Shown here in pieces: positions 9,227 to 17,687 of a stretch of DNA of 39,596 bases. Each line of letters opens with the position of its first letter. Position 1 is the first letter of the stretch. The DNA lies in NCBI GenBank assembly GCA_944386695.1, contig CALXCB010000009.1:1-39596 (forward strand), read 5' to 3'. The position numbers and the translations under genes are program-made. Source of the DNA: an uncultured Clostridia bacterium (GTDB lineage Bacteria > Bacillota > Clostridia > TANB77 > CAG-508). The notes below the pieces were generated by a model that was not told where the DNA came from, did not search any database, and saw only the letters and a program-made list of their open reading frames with translations.

Positions 9227-11883
9227 TTAGCTTCCCCTCTCTTCTTTGTCTCTTATTTTTCTTAATTCTTCATTTATTTTTGGAGTATAATATGCAATTA
9301 TTGTCCCATCCTCTGTTACAATTGGCTGTTTCATGATTTCTGCAAATTGCGGAAAATATGCAAGCAAAATGTCTATTAATTTTTGTATTAAACCTTCAAT
9401 ATTAACTGTCTTTTGTCTGTTTTGACCTTCTCCGTTTTTATAAGATCCAGAAATTTGATAAGCCGAAGGTCGAATATCTAAAGCACTATTTTTCCAAATT
9501 ACATTTCTAATAACATTAGTTTCAGTATCACCAAAATTCAGTTCCTCTGCCACCTTTTGTGCTAATGTTCTGGTAGTTTTATATAATTTAGAACTACTCT
9601 TTTCAAGTGTTTTAGATAATCCTTCTACCATATCTGGCATCCAGGTCTCATAGTCTCTTAGTGGACCTTCGTCGGGTCTTGAAAAGTGTAAGAAGCTTTT
9701 AACTTTATCTGCTACCCCAGATACAGCACTTCCTAAAGAACCCAACATATTTTTAATCCCATTAATAAAACCTTGCATCATGTCTTTACCCCATTCTACG
9801 GCTTTTCCGAGGTAAACTTTTAAGTACGCCCCAAATTGTTTCTATAATCTGTCCTGCAGTTGATATTAGACTCGGAAAATTCTCAATAATCCCTGACGCA
9901 AGTTTAACTATCAACTCCCAGCCAGCCGAAACAAGTTTTGGTGCATTGTTTATAATTGCTGTAAGTAGTTTTTCAATGATAACTGGTGCTTTTTCTAATA
10001 GAATTGGAATCGCATTTATTAAACCTTGAGCTAATCCAATAATTAAATTGATTCCGGCATCAACTAGCTTATCAACATTTTCTAGTAAACCAAGCACTAA
10101 TGTTAATACAAGTTCTAGTGCCTTCGGTACAAGCGCTGGTAATTGCTGAGATACCCCAGTAATCAAAGATGCAACTATTTGTATGCCACCCTGAATAAGA
10201 CTAGGTAAATTAGCTATTATTACATTTAGTAAAGTTTGTATCAGTTGAGACCCTTGCTGTATTAGTTCTGGAATTTTTGAAGTAATACCATTTACCAAAT
10301 TAGTTATAATTGAAGGCCCTTTTTCTATAGCTACCTGTGCTATTTGATTGATTTGATCGCCGAAACTGACTTTGTAATAGTCCTAATCCTGCCAAAATAA
10401 GTCCAATAATAGGTGCTATGCTAAAAGCACTCCTGAAAACGGGCATAAAATTTCCTAATAATGAATTTGTCCTTCCTAAAAATCCGCTAAAGGCTCCACT
10501 AATTTTATTAAGTGCAGACGTAATGCGTGGAAATTTCTCACTTAGAGCATTCGGAATCCCTCCAATTGCTCCAGATATCTTTGATATTGATCCCGATATT
10601 TTAGGAAATGCTTGGCTAAAACTTTCTCCTATGTTAAATTTTACTAATTGTGCAAATAAACTTGTACTTACAGCTGTTTTATCTATTAGAGTCTTAACGG
10701 GTGCCAAATATTTTGAAAATCCTGATATTTTTTGATTTACATCTCCTAGTATTTTTATACCTTTGCTTAGTCCAGAAAAAGCATTTCCAATTCCTTCTAC
10801 CCCTTTTCCAGTTATTGTTAATATTGGTCCTGCGGCTGCTAATCCTGCAATTATTTTAGCTATTCTTTCTAGATTTTCAGGGCTTGTACTATTTAAAGTG
10901 TTATTAAAATTATCCAAGGCCGTTTTTATTGTACTTAATCCACTTTTTATCCAGTCGCTAACAAATGAAAATTTCTCTCCTACATTTTCTAAAACCGAAC
11001 CTAATGTTGATACCACCTCTTTTAGTTTTTCGTAATTTTCCATTTGTCCCTTATTTATGTTCATACCTAGTAAGTTCAATGCAAAGGATCTAAAGCTTGA
11101 ATTTAAACTGTCAATTGCACCTGTCAAAGTACTAGATTTTCCAGCAAGAGCTAACCCAGCCATGCTAAATTCTTCCATTCCTTCCACATTACCAGCTAGT
11201 ACATCCATTAAGTATTCAAAATCCTTACTTGTTAATTCTCCTGCAGATGCCATTTCCTTAATTGCATCAGTATTTGTTTTATATTTAGCAGCAAGTATGT
11301 CATAAACTCTAATGCCAGATGTAAGCATCTGATTTAAATCTTCTGTATAAAGTGTTGTCTGTATAGACATTTTCCCAAACATTTCTGCCATTGCTTGTAC
11401 ATCAGCACCACTTTTTCCCATACCAGACATTGCATCTGTTGCAATTTGTACATATTTAGCCGTGTTGTTTGCATCAACTCCCATTGCTATTAATGTTTGT
11501 CCAGCCCCTACTATATACTCTTGTGCATATCTTGAACCTTTAGCAATATTTAAAAGAGATTCATACATTTGATCTGCACCAGTTGAGCCAAGTTTTCTTT
11601 CAAATATTGCTCTGGCACTTTCATATACGCTAATAAAGTTATTAGCTTTTACTGCAGCTGCAGTTAAAACACCTGTAACACTTAAAGTTACTTTATTACA
11701 AATGCTACCTACACTTTGCATCGTCTTTCCAGTGCTGACAAAAAAGCTTCCTGTTTTTTCTAAAGCTGTTGCCATTGATGCTGCTAATTTTTTTCCTTTG
11801 TTTGTAGTATCATCTAACGCTTTGTTTGCATCCTTATTGTTTATCGCAACTGTTCCAAAAATTTGAAATAATTCTTTAAGCAT
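9227..11883 (-). CDS. Tape measure protein (two CGG +1 shifts)
   Basis: With +1 shifts at CGG 10360-10362 (QSQF-GDQINQ, Gly508) and 9807-9809 (KSLP-GKAVEWG, Gly692) this is an 884-aa protein. The N-terminal region holds the phage tape measure domain (residues about 60-260, QEYIVGAGQTLIAMGVD, MSGMGKSGADVQAMAE). Hydrophobic and amphipathic repeats follow (NLPSLIQGGIQIV, LVPKALELVLTLVLGLLEN) and a C-terminal helical tail. The protein sets tail length and is ejected with DNA. In ordinary decoding it looks like three genes. Length is normal for a tail of roughly 130 nm. Confidence 0.9.
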
Positions 11884-12191
11884 TATCTCACCTCCCTGTC
11901 ATTTGGAGGTTTAAATCCTCTTAATATATCTTCTGATTTTGCTATTATCTCTTTCGATTTTTTTGCAGAGATTATTTGCATTTTCGGATTATACGTTTTA
12001 GCTTTTAATACTTCCTTTTTCCAATCTTCAAATGATTTTTCATTAAATATGGCCGTTGCTACATATATCTCCCATAACTTTTCTTCATCTTGCTTTTTTA
12101 AAAGCATATCTACAAATTCTATTAATTTTGAATTTTCGATAGCTAAATCAAAAAAATATGGATTTTGATATCTTTTAAATACCAAATCCAT
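11883..12191 (-). CDS. Tail assembly protein, gpT-position
   Basis: A 102-aa helical, charged protein immediately before the tape measure (4-nt ATGA-type overlap) and 14 nt after the gpG-like chaperone. In lambda-like and Gram-positive siphophages this spot is held by the second tail assembly chaperone, often made by frameshift from the first. Here it has its own ATG and the reading frame is separate. I do not see a classic slippery site linking the two. Function is inferred from position only. Confidence 0.6.
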   Translation of the reverse strand: MDLVFKRYQNPYFFDLAIENSKLIEFVDMLLKKQDEEKLWEIYVATAIFNEKSFEDWKKEVLKAKTYNPKMQIISAKKSKEIIAKSEDILRGFKPPNDREVR

Positions 12192-12205
12192 AAATTCTAG
12201 TTCTC

Positions 12206-12718
12206 CTATTTCATTAATTTTGAAACAGCCTTTGTAAAACCCTCGAATTCTGGTTTTGTTATGAAGTCATATATTAGATTAAAATATATGTCTAAATCCA
12301 TATTTTCCACTTCTTCTACTTCTAATCCTGCCACTCCTGCCAGCAACTTATTTATATCGCCAATTGCATTATCTACTGCATCTAATAAAATTGGTATCGC
12401 ATCAAATATTAGGGCTCCACCTATTTTCATAAGTTCGTTTGTATTATTCTCTTCTGTTTCTTCATTTTCAACATTCTCATCATCTGATACAGTTTTAATC
12501 TTATTAGAAACTATATCCATTAAATTTGATTCTTGTATCGATTCTTTCAACTTTTTTAAATCTATTTTCTTTAGTACTTTTATCATTGGACTTATATCTT
12601 TTGAGTTTAATTTTCTTAAAATGTATGGCTTGTTTTCAACCTGAGATGTAGTTTCTTCTACCACTCCATCTCTTTCTAGTAAGTCTGTTATTTTTGTTTC
12701 TTGCTCAGTATTACTCAT
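12206..12718 (-). CDS. Tail assembly chaperone (gpG-like)
   Basis: A 170-aa protein with YILRKLNSKDISPMIKVLKKI in the N-terminal third, an acidic low-complexity stretch (DDENVENEETEENNTNE) and a helical C-terminal domain. The KPYILRKLNSKDI pattern and its place between the tail tube protein and the tape measure match tail assembly chaperones that coat the tape measure during tail assembly. It overlaps the end of the tail tube gene by 8 nt. Confidence 0.7.
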   Translation of the reverse strand: MSNTEQETKITDLLERDGVVEETTSQVENKPYILRKLNSKDISPMIKVLKKIDLKKLKESIQESNLMDIVSNKIKTVSDDENVENEETEENNTNELMKIGGALIFDAIPILLDAVDNAIGDINKLLAGVAGLEVEEVENMDLDIYFNLIYDFITKPEFEGFTKAVSKLMK

Positions 12719-13376
12719 CTGTTAGTCCTCCTTCCGCATCTGTTTCTGTTTCATTCGACAATTCACTTACATCATTATTTGTTTCTTCGGTTGACTCTGC
12801 TGCTTGAGGATAGTAAATATAATATGGTAAATGTTCTAAATCATCTTGTTCAAATGAAGCTGTACATTCAACAGTTGCTGTAAATACAGAAACTTCTTTA
12901 TTTTTTGGTTCTAACTCTAAAGCACCTTCTATAATTCCATTTTCAAATATTATAATTACTTGTTCTCCAGATGTTAATGTACCAACAAATGCGATATTTT
13001 CGAAATAGTCATCCTCTCCAATATCTCTTTTTGACTTGTATATTTTATAACCTGGAACTTTTTTTGTTGTATCTTCTTCCATATGTAACACTTCAGCCAA
13101 ATGACTTTCCTTTATTTCAAGAAGATTTATCTCCATGTTTGCAGTTTCACCGACTTTTTTTTCCAACCCTTTTACTTTTACTGTTGCTCCGTCAACTTCA
13201 ATTGTCAGATATTCTGGAGTAATTGAAACTTTTCCTCCTCCTTGTGTAGCACCTAATATAGTTCCAATCCAGCCAGTCCCTTCTTCATATTTTAAGTCCT
13301 TATAATATGCTCCAGCACCTAGCAGAATTTCTTTAGGTGTTCCTTGCGTTATACCATGAGTTTTTAATTTATTCAT
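12711..13376 (-). CDS. Major tail tube protein
   Basis: A 221-aa protein: THGITQGTPKEILLGAGAYY, then GTILGATQGGGKVSITPEYL, typical of Gram-positive siphophage tail tube proteins, with a variable acidic C-terminus (AAESTEETNNDVSELSN). I chose ATG 13376 because GGGAGG lies just upstream; an in-frame ATG at 13391 has no such site. It overlaps the preceding gene by 4 nt and is followed by the assembly chaperone. Confidence 0.82.
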   Translation of the reverse strand: MNKLKTHGITQGTPKEILLGAGAYYKDLKYEEGTGWIGTILGATQGGGKVSITPEYLTIEVDGATVKVKGLEKKVGETANMEINLLEIKESHLAEVLHMEEDTTKKVPGYKIYKSKRDIGEDDYFENIAFVGTLTSGEQVIIIFENGIIEGALELEPKNKEVSVFTATVECTASFEQDDLEHLPYYIYYPQAAESTEETNNDVSELSNETETDAEGGLTDE

Positions 13377-13741
13377 GCTAAAACCTCCCATTCTTTAAAA
13401 TCAATATTTATTTGGATTCTTTTAATCTCTTGGTCCTGTGAGTTGCTTATGATTTGCCCATCAGCAGAACCCAAATAAACAGTTGTGTTACCAACTGTTT
13501 TTCTAAAATCTATAAATTTTTTAATTATTTTCTCTTTTTCAGCTTCCAATAAACTTATATCTTTTCTTGCAAAACCGTCTAATATTAAAATACCTGATTT
13601 ACACCCTGTTTCATAGATATTTTCAGATTCCACATAGGTGTATACCCAATAGCTATCTGGTATTTTTCCGGTCCAATTTTCAAATTCTGCTTTTATATCC
13701 ATATTTCTTAATTCTTCACCCAATATTCCTAAACACTTCAT
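13373..13741 (-). CDS. Tail terminator-like / minor capsid protein
   Basis: A 122-aa protein that alternates beta strands and helices, with WVYTYVESENIYETG and RIQINIDFKEWEVLA. It lies between an HK97 gp10-like protein and the tail tube, where the tail terminator that caps the tube is normally coded. It overlaps both neighbours by 4 nt. The assignment rests mainly on position. Confidence 0.6.
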   Translation of the reverse strand: MKCLGILGEELRNMDIKAEFENWTGKIPDSYWVYTYVESENIYETGCKSGILILDGFARKDISLLEAEKEKIIKKFIDFRKTVGNTTVYLGSADGQIISNSQDQEIKRIQINIDFKEWEVLA

Positions 13742-14214
13742 TTTCCTAACTCCTTAAATATTGTTTCTGCACGTTTTAATGCTTTAGGTTTTACGGTTTC
13801 AAATGCTTTTGTTAGAGCTCTATTTGGTTTTTTACCATCTGTCTTGTAGTAAGCCACACCGTTTTTTCCATATACTATTTCAACTTTACCGTTATAAGTC
13901 GGTTTTTTATGTCCTAATACTTTTTCAACTGGTACATACCACGGAGTTTTTCTTCCATCTCCATTTACAGCGTATTCTCCGGTTCCAAATTCCTCCCATA
14001 CAGCATTCTCATCTGGATTTCCTATATAAGCTTCGCCCTTTTCGCTATCTGTATAATGCTGCCAGTCTCTTTTTGTATTTCCTGTGTCTGTTCTTGTGTT
14101 TCTTTTTACTTGTGCTTCCAATTCGCTTGCTATTTCTTCTAACCATGCTAAGCTTTTTTGGTTTATTTCTTGTTTTATTTGGATATTCTTATCGTTAAAC
14201 TGCACATTTGCCAT
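13738..14214 (-). CDS. HK97 gp10-like head-tail joining protein
   Basis: A 158-aa protein. An N-terminal helix with RNTRTDTGNTKRDW (residues about 38-51) is followed by AVWEEFGTGEYA and RKTPWYVP, the hallmarks of the HK97-gp10/bacteriophage tail-component family (VEFGT motif). It acts in head-tail joining. The preceding and following genes overlap by 1-4 nt, giving a translationally coupled string. Confidence 0.8.
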   Translation of the reverse strand: MANVQFNDKNIQIKQEINQKSLAWLEEIASELEAQVKRNTRTDTGNTKRDWQHYTDSEKGEAYIGNPDENAVWEEFGTGEYAVNGDGRKTPWYVPVEKVLGHKKPTYNGKVEIVYGKNGVAYYKTDGKKPNRALTKAFETVKPKALKRAETIFKELGK

Positions 14215-14552
14215 TACTGACCACCAACTTTCTTTAAATAAATTTCAAGTTGCTCATGTAGTTCCATTGGATCATCTATATATTTAATATCATATTCTAC
14301 TCCTTTTACCACAGCTTTTGCTTTTTCTATATCTATATCTGTTATACCTTCTATATAATCGCATATAAAAATATGAGTTGAATCCTCTATTTTGGCCTTA
14401 TAATCATACTTTGAATCACCAGTAGATAAATCAATCCATCCGAATAAAGATGCAGTATCTATAAATTCTGTTATTCTTTTTCCATTTTCATCGAAGTTTT
14501 CTTTCTGTGTATCTATTACTTTTATAATTAATTCTGTATCTCCACCAATCAT
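14214..14552 (-). CDS. Head closure / stopper-like protein
   Basis: A 112-aa beta-rich protein with SLFGWIDLSTGDSKYDYKAKIEDSTHIFI-type strands, placed between the connector and gp10-like genes, where Gram-positive siphophages code a head-closure protein. Start ATG 14552 is followed by IGGDTELIIKVID. I do not recognise a distinctive motif, so the name follows position. Confidence 0.55.
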   Translation of the reverse strand: MIGGDTELIIKVIDTQKENFDENGKRITEFIDTASLFGWIDLSTGDSKYDYKAKIEDSTHIFICDYIEGITDIDIEKAKAVVKGVEYDIKYIDDPMELHEQLEIYLKKVGGQ

Positions 14553-14553
14553 A

Positions 14554-15099
14554 TTAGAACCTCGCTTTTATATAGTCTTCTAAAAAGCCTAGCAAAGAAG
14601 CAGGATAACCTTTAAGACTGTTGTTTTTATCCATATCAAAATATGTTACACTATGCCTTGAAATAGTTTCAGATTTTATACCCACTTTGTTTCGTAGCCC
14701 TAAATCCCATTTAAGCATATTTATAACGCCCTCTTGAATGTCTTCGGTATATACAACTTTTGTTACCATTATGTGCTCACAATCAAACAATTGAATATCA
14801 TCATCAATAGTTATAACTCCTTGATTTATTTCTTTTATCGTGTAAACCCCGTTATTTAAGCTGTGTGATATTTCAATATTATCGTTTTCAAGAAAATACG
14901 GATAGGAATTTATACAAATTTGACCTTCCTGTATTTTTCCATAAGTTCTGATTTTGACATCCATAAATTTGTTATTTGTATATTTTCTAATTGATTTTTC
15001 TATTGCCTTTAATTTTCTAATCAATTTTTCATCTGATATGTTTTTCAGCTTTTCGGCTAATTCTTTTTCTTCTTTTAATGTCTGTATGTTAACAATCAT
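14554..15099 (-). CDS. Head-tail connector (gp6-like)
   Basis: A 181-aa protein: helical N-terminus, then a beta domain (IRTYGKIQEGQICINSYP) and a helical C-terminal region with YTEDIQEGVINMLKWDLG and KSETISRHSVTYFDMD. The latter resembles the conserved SEsiGdySvTY pattern of head-tail connector/gp6-like adaptors that bind the portal ring. It lies two genes after the capsid protein. Confidence 0.65.
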   Translation of the reverse strand: MIVNIQTLKEEKELAEKLKNISDEKLIRKLKAIEKSIRKYTNNKFMDVKIRTYGKIQEGQICINSYPYFLENDNIEISHSLNNGVYTIKEINQGVITIDDDIQLFDCEHIMVTKVVYTEDIQEGVINMLKWDLGLRNKVGIKSETISRHSVTYFDMDKNNSLKGYPASLLGFLEDYIKARF

Positions 15100-15139
15100 A
15101 TTTGCTGCCTCCTTTTTCTAAAAAAGAAGTCAGCAAGTA

Positions 15140-15547
15140 TTACTCGCTAACTTCTTCAACTTTATATCCACGTTCTTTAAACCAGCTTAACACCCATCCT
15201 GGTTTTACTTCTGCTTTTCCATAAGCAAATTGAACTCCGGCTACTTCCCCATTAAAATTTTTTACTGGGGTATGTACGATATATTTTTTATTTGTTACCT
15301 TTTTTGTTTCAGTTAAATTAGTTTCTTTTTTCTCTTCTCCATTCTTAGTCTCTATCGTTTTATCCTCTTTATTTTCAGAAGTTGTTGGAATTACTGTTTT
15401 TTCCATTTTCTCGTCATATTCTGCTAATGCCTTTTTCACTTCTTCATCAACATATAATTTTGTTTGTGCCGCGTTTAACTTATCAGACTTTGCTTTTTTT
15501 GTAGCTTCGTCTGTAACTTTACTTATCAAATCAGCTCTCTCATCCAT
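15140..15547 (-). CDS. Hypothetical capsid-associated protein
   Basis: A 135-aa protein in three parts: a helical charged N-terminus (DLISKVTDEATKKAKSDKLN), a low-complexity Lys/Glu/Thr linker, and a C-terminal module (FNGEVAGVQFAYGKAEV, WFKERGYKVEE). The last part is similar to small head-protein domains found after the major capsid gene. It starts 18 nt after the capsid gene. A head decoration or capsid-stabilising role is possible; I do not recognise the family firmly. Confidence 0.6.
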   Translation of the reverse strand: MDERADLISKVTDEATKKAKSDKLNAAQTKLYVDEEVKKALAEYDEKMEKTVIPTTSENKEDKTIETKNGEEKKETNLTETKKVTNKKYIVHTPVKNFNGEVAGVQFAYGKAEVKPGWVLSWFKERGYKVEEVSE

Positions 15548-15565
15548 ATAGCATCAATCCTCCTA

Positions 15566-16597
15566 TTATAATATTTTTATATTTCTTAAAACTCCTGCAC
15601 CATGTGTATCTTTTAATGCTACAGCAGCTACCATTTCTACTTCTCCGGTTTTAACTGCTCCTGGTGTTGTAAAATCTGGTAAATATGTATCAATTGCCTT
15701 ATCTCCAGTTATTGTTACACCACAGAAACCTTTATCAATGTCAAATTTAGCAGCGTAAATGTCTGTTAATCCTGTTACAGTTGTTCCTGGATCTTCTTCC
15801 TCTTCATCAGCCCCAAATACTCTTGATTTTACACCAATTATTGGTTCTTCTGTTACTGTTGGATTATCAGCATCTCCACTTACATCGTATTTATTTTTTA
15901 AATCAATTAATCTTACCTTTCCTTCTCCAATTGATGTAATTGTTCTTCCAAATGCTTCTTCGCTTTCTGTCTTATATCCTAGTATTCTTGCAACTGTTTG
16001 TATTTTTGTTTTCATTCCTTCGTTTACAAGTAAAGCAGTTGCTCCTGTGCTGTTTATTAATTTTAATAGCATTTCGTAAAACTCATCTGCATTTGCTTTT
16101 ACTTTTTCTATTGTAGATAAATCTATATAATTATCTGTATTATACTCTGTAGATGTACCTACCAAAAACTTATCTAATCCATCAAATGCTAAACTATTTG
16201 ATGCACTATCTCCATTTATCATAGTATCATGGAATAGTCCAACCGCTGATTTTATTTTTTCAGATAGTTGCCTATCCATGTTTTCTAGTTTACCTTCGAT
16301 GGACTTAATTACTCTATCTATTTGGAAACTACCACCGAAAATCTTAAGTTTTACACTTAAATCCTTGATAGTAGCTTCACTTGGTGTATATTCGCTTCCA
16401 ATTGCTCTAAAAGCTGATTTAGATGGAGCTTTTGTTTGTGTATATCCATACACCAATGTACTTCCTTTTCCATTCGGAGATACTGCATTATCAAATGGTA
16501 ATAATTCTAATATCTCACTCTCCCTAATAAATGTTTCAATGACTTTTTCATATACTTTGTCATCTTGACCTACTGTTAAATCTTGTAATCTTAACAT
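15566..16597 (-). CDS. Major capsid protein
   Basis: A 343-aa protein following the scaffold gene by 17 nt. It opens LRLQDLTVGQDDKVYEKVIE, has the helix-rich PFDNAVSPNGKGSTL region and beta elements ending YAAKFDIDKGFCGVTITG. Features are those of HK97-fold major capsid proteins of the SPP1-like type. The length is usual. Expect this to be the most abundant virion protein. All CGG triplets are out of frame. Confidence 0.85.
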   Translation of the reverse strand: MLRLQDLTVGQDDKVYEKVIETFIRESEILELLPFDNAVSPNGKGSTLVYGYTQTKAPSKSAFRAIGSEYTPSEATIKDLSVKLKIFGGSFQIDRVIKSIEGKLENMDRQLSEKIKSAVGLFHDTMINGDSASNSLAFDGLDKFLVGTSTEYNTDNYIDLSTIEKVKANADEFYEMLLKLINSTGATALLVNEGMKTKIQTVARILGYKTESEEAFGRTITSIGEGKVRLIDLKNKYDVSGDADNPTVTEEPIIGVKSRVFGADEEEEDPGTTVTGLTDIYAAKFDIDKGFCGVTITGDKAIDTYLPDFTTPGAVKTGEVEMVAAVALKDTHGAGVLRNIKIL

Positions 16598-16614
16598 ATT
16601 AAATTCCTCCCTTT

Positions 16615-17208
16615 TTATAAATCTTCATTAGGCATATACTTATCCTTTAGAGCTTCTAACATTGTAGCTGGTTCTTTATTTCCTCCTGTTTCTTGGCTCT
16701 TTTCGCCGCCTAATTTTTTTACATCAACTAATGTTTGTGATTCGTCTTCAAAATTTCCTTTGTATGTCTTTTTTATTTCATCAATTTTGAAGTCTTTTAA
16801 ATTGCCTTTTTCATCAATTTCGATTTTTTTGTCTTTATCTGATTTAATTTTAAAAATCAGATAATCGATGTCATCTTTTTTAGCTTTATTTGCTAATAGT
16901 TCGAATTTTAACGCATTTTCAATATCTTTTTCGTGTTGTTCTTCTTTCATTTGTGCTATTTCTGTTTCATATTCATTTATCTTTGTTTGTAAATCTTCAT
17001 TTCCTTCATTGCTTTTTTGTAATTGATCAATAAGCTCATTTGCTTTTGTAAGTTCTCCCTCTTTTGCTGTAAAATCATCTTTTAGTTTTGAATATCTTAA
17101 ATCAATGTTTTCTTCTCCTGATGTATAAATTTTTTTATTTGTCATTCCTTCTAAAATTGCTTTAATTTGTTCATCAGTATATCCCAATTCTTTTAGTAAT
17201 TCTTCCAT
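16615..17208 (-). CDS. Capsid scaffolding protein (GP20-like)
   Basis: A 197-aa protein beginning MEELLKELGYTDEQIKAIL, the usual opening of phage minor structural GP20/scaffold proteins. A long coiled coil (residues about 45-105, ANELIDQLQKSNEG) and a lysine-rich C-terminal domain follow. Scaffold proteins drive procapsid assembly and leave before packaging. The ribosome site is AAGGAGG. Confidence 0.85.
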   Translation of the reverse strand: MEELLKELGYTDEQIKAILEGMTNKKIYTSGEENIDLRYSKLKDDFTAKEGELTKANELIDQLQKSNEGNEDLQTKINEYETEIAQMKEEQHEKDIENALKFELLANKAKKDDIDYLIFKIKSDKDKKIEIDEKGNLKDFKIDEIKKTYKGNFEDESQTLVDVKKLGGEKSQETGGNKEPATMLEALKDKYMPNEDL

Positions 17209-17236
17209 TATAAAAGTCCTCCTTAATACGTTTTTT

Positions 17237-17251
17237 ACGTGTTCGACACGT
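17237..17251. other. Hairpin in scaffold mRNA leader
   Basis: A perfect 6-bp stem (ACGTGT/ACACGT) with a 3-nt loop, 15-20 nt upstream of the scaffold ribosome site. Nearby, AGCAGACGT occurs twice (about 17310 and 17330-17360). It may shape translation of the scaffold and capsid genes. Confidence 0.4.
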
Positions 17252-17383
17252 TTAAGTTACTTTGTTTTACATCTAACTTTTAAAGATGTGGTTTATAGTT
17301 CTTTAACGTCTGCTATAAAAAGACAATAAAAAATAGACGTCTGCTAAACGTCCAATATTAATAACTTTATTAGATTATTACAA

Positions 17384-17407
17384 AAGAGCTATGGAAACAT
17401 AGCTCTT
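17384..17407 (-). terminator. Hairpin with U tract, possible attenuator before scaffold and capsid genes
   Basis: A perfect 10-bp stem (AAGAGCTATG/CATAGCTCTT) with a 4-nt loop, followed on the minus strand by TTTTG. It lies downstream of the two structured RNAs and upstream of the scaffold gene, so it could be a partial terminator that releases the RNAs or a processing site. Structure only. Confidence 0.45.
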
Positions 17408-17414
17408 CGACTCT

Positions 17415-17514
17415 GGATATATGGTAAGCATTCCATAAGCTTACATCTCTCAGGCTTTCACCTTGTCTGCCATCGGCGTGTAGTCGGCACAATATTTTAC
17501 CACCACATATATCC
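17415..17514 (-). ncRNA. Structured RNA, copy A
   Basis: A 100-nt element closed by a 9-bp stem (GGATATATG with CATATATCC). Inside are GGTGGTAAA, the conserved core ACACGCCGATGGC, a GGTGAAAGCC hairpin, GAG, GATGTA and a terminal hairpin GTAAGC/GCTTAC. Copy B (17559-17657) keeps the core and loops while the closing stem changes on both sides (GGTTATTTG/CAAATAACC), which is covariation. I do not recognise the class; it is not a tRNA (no T loop) and has no hammerhead core. Confidence 0.7.
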
Positions 17515-17527
17515 CTGTAAATATATC

Positions 17528-17549
17528 AAGGCTGTGTTGCCACAGCCTT
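17528..17549. other. Hairpin between the two structured RNAs
   Basis: A 9-bp perfect stem (AAGGCTGTG/CACAGCCTT) with a 4-nt loop. The T tract is on the plus side, so on the transcribed minus strand it is more a spacer or processing hairpin than a terminator. Confidence 0.5.
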
Positions 17550-17558
17550 TTTAATGCT

Positions 17559-17657
17559 GGTTATTTGGTAGGCGTGCCCTTCTCCTACATCTACTCGGGT
17601 TTCCCCTGTCTTGCCATCGGCGTGTGGTCGACACGAAATTTACCACCTCAAATAACC
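17559..17657 (-). ncRNA. Structured RNA, copy B
   Basis: A 99-nt tandem relative of copy A with the same order of parts: 9-bp closing stem, GGTGGTAAA, a 13-nt core identical to copy A, AGAC, a GGGGAAACCC hairpin, GAG, GATGTA and a last hairpin GTAGG/CCTAC. It lies directly after the minor head gene (stop at 17688), within the late transcript. Confidence 0.7.
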
Positions 17658-17687
17658 TTTACCTATTCTATGTTTATTATACTACTT

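Noticed and set aside
17384..17687. tRNA genes or a hammerhead ribozyme in the geneless stretch, which might supply a suppressor tRNA
   Set aside because: No T loop of the GGTTCRANNCC type, no CCA-adjacent acceptor pairing and no CTGATGA core.
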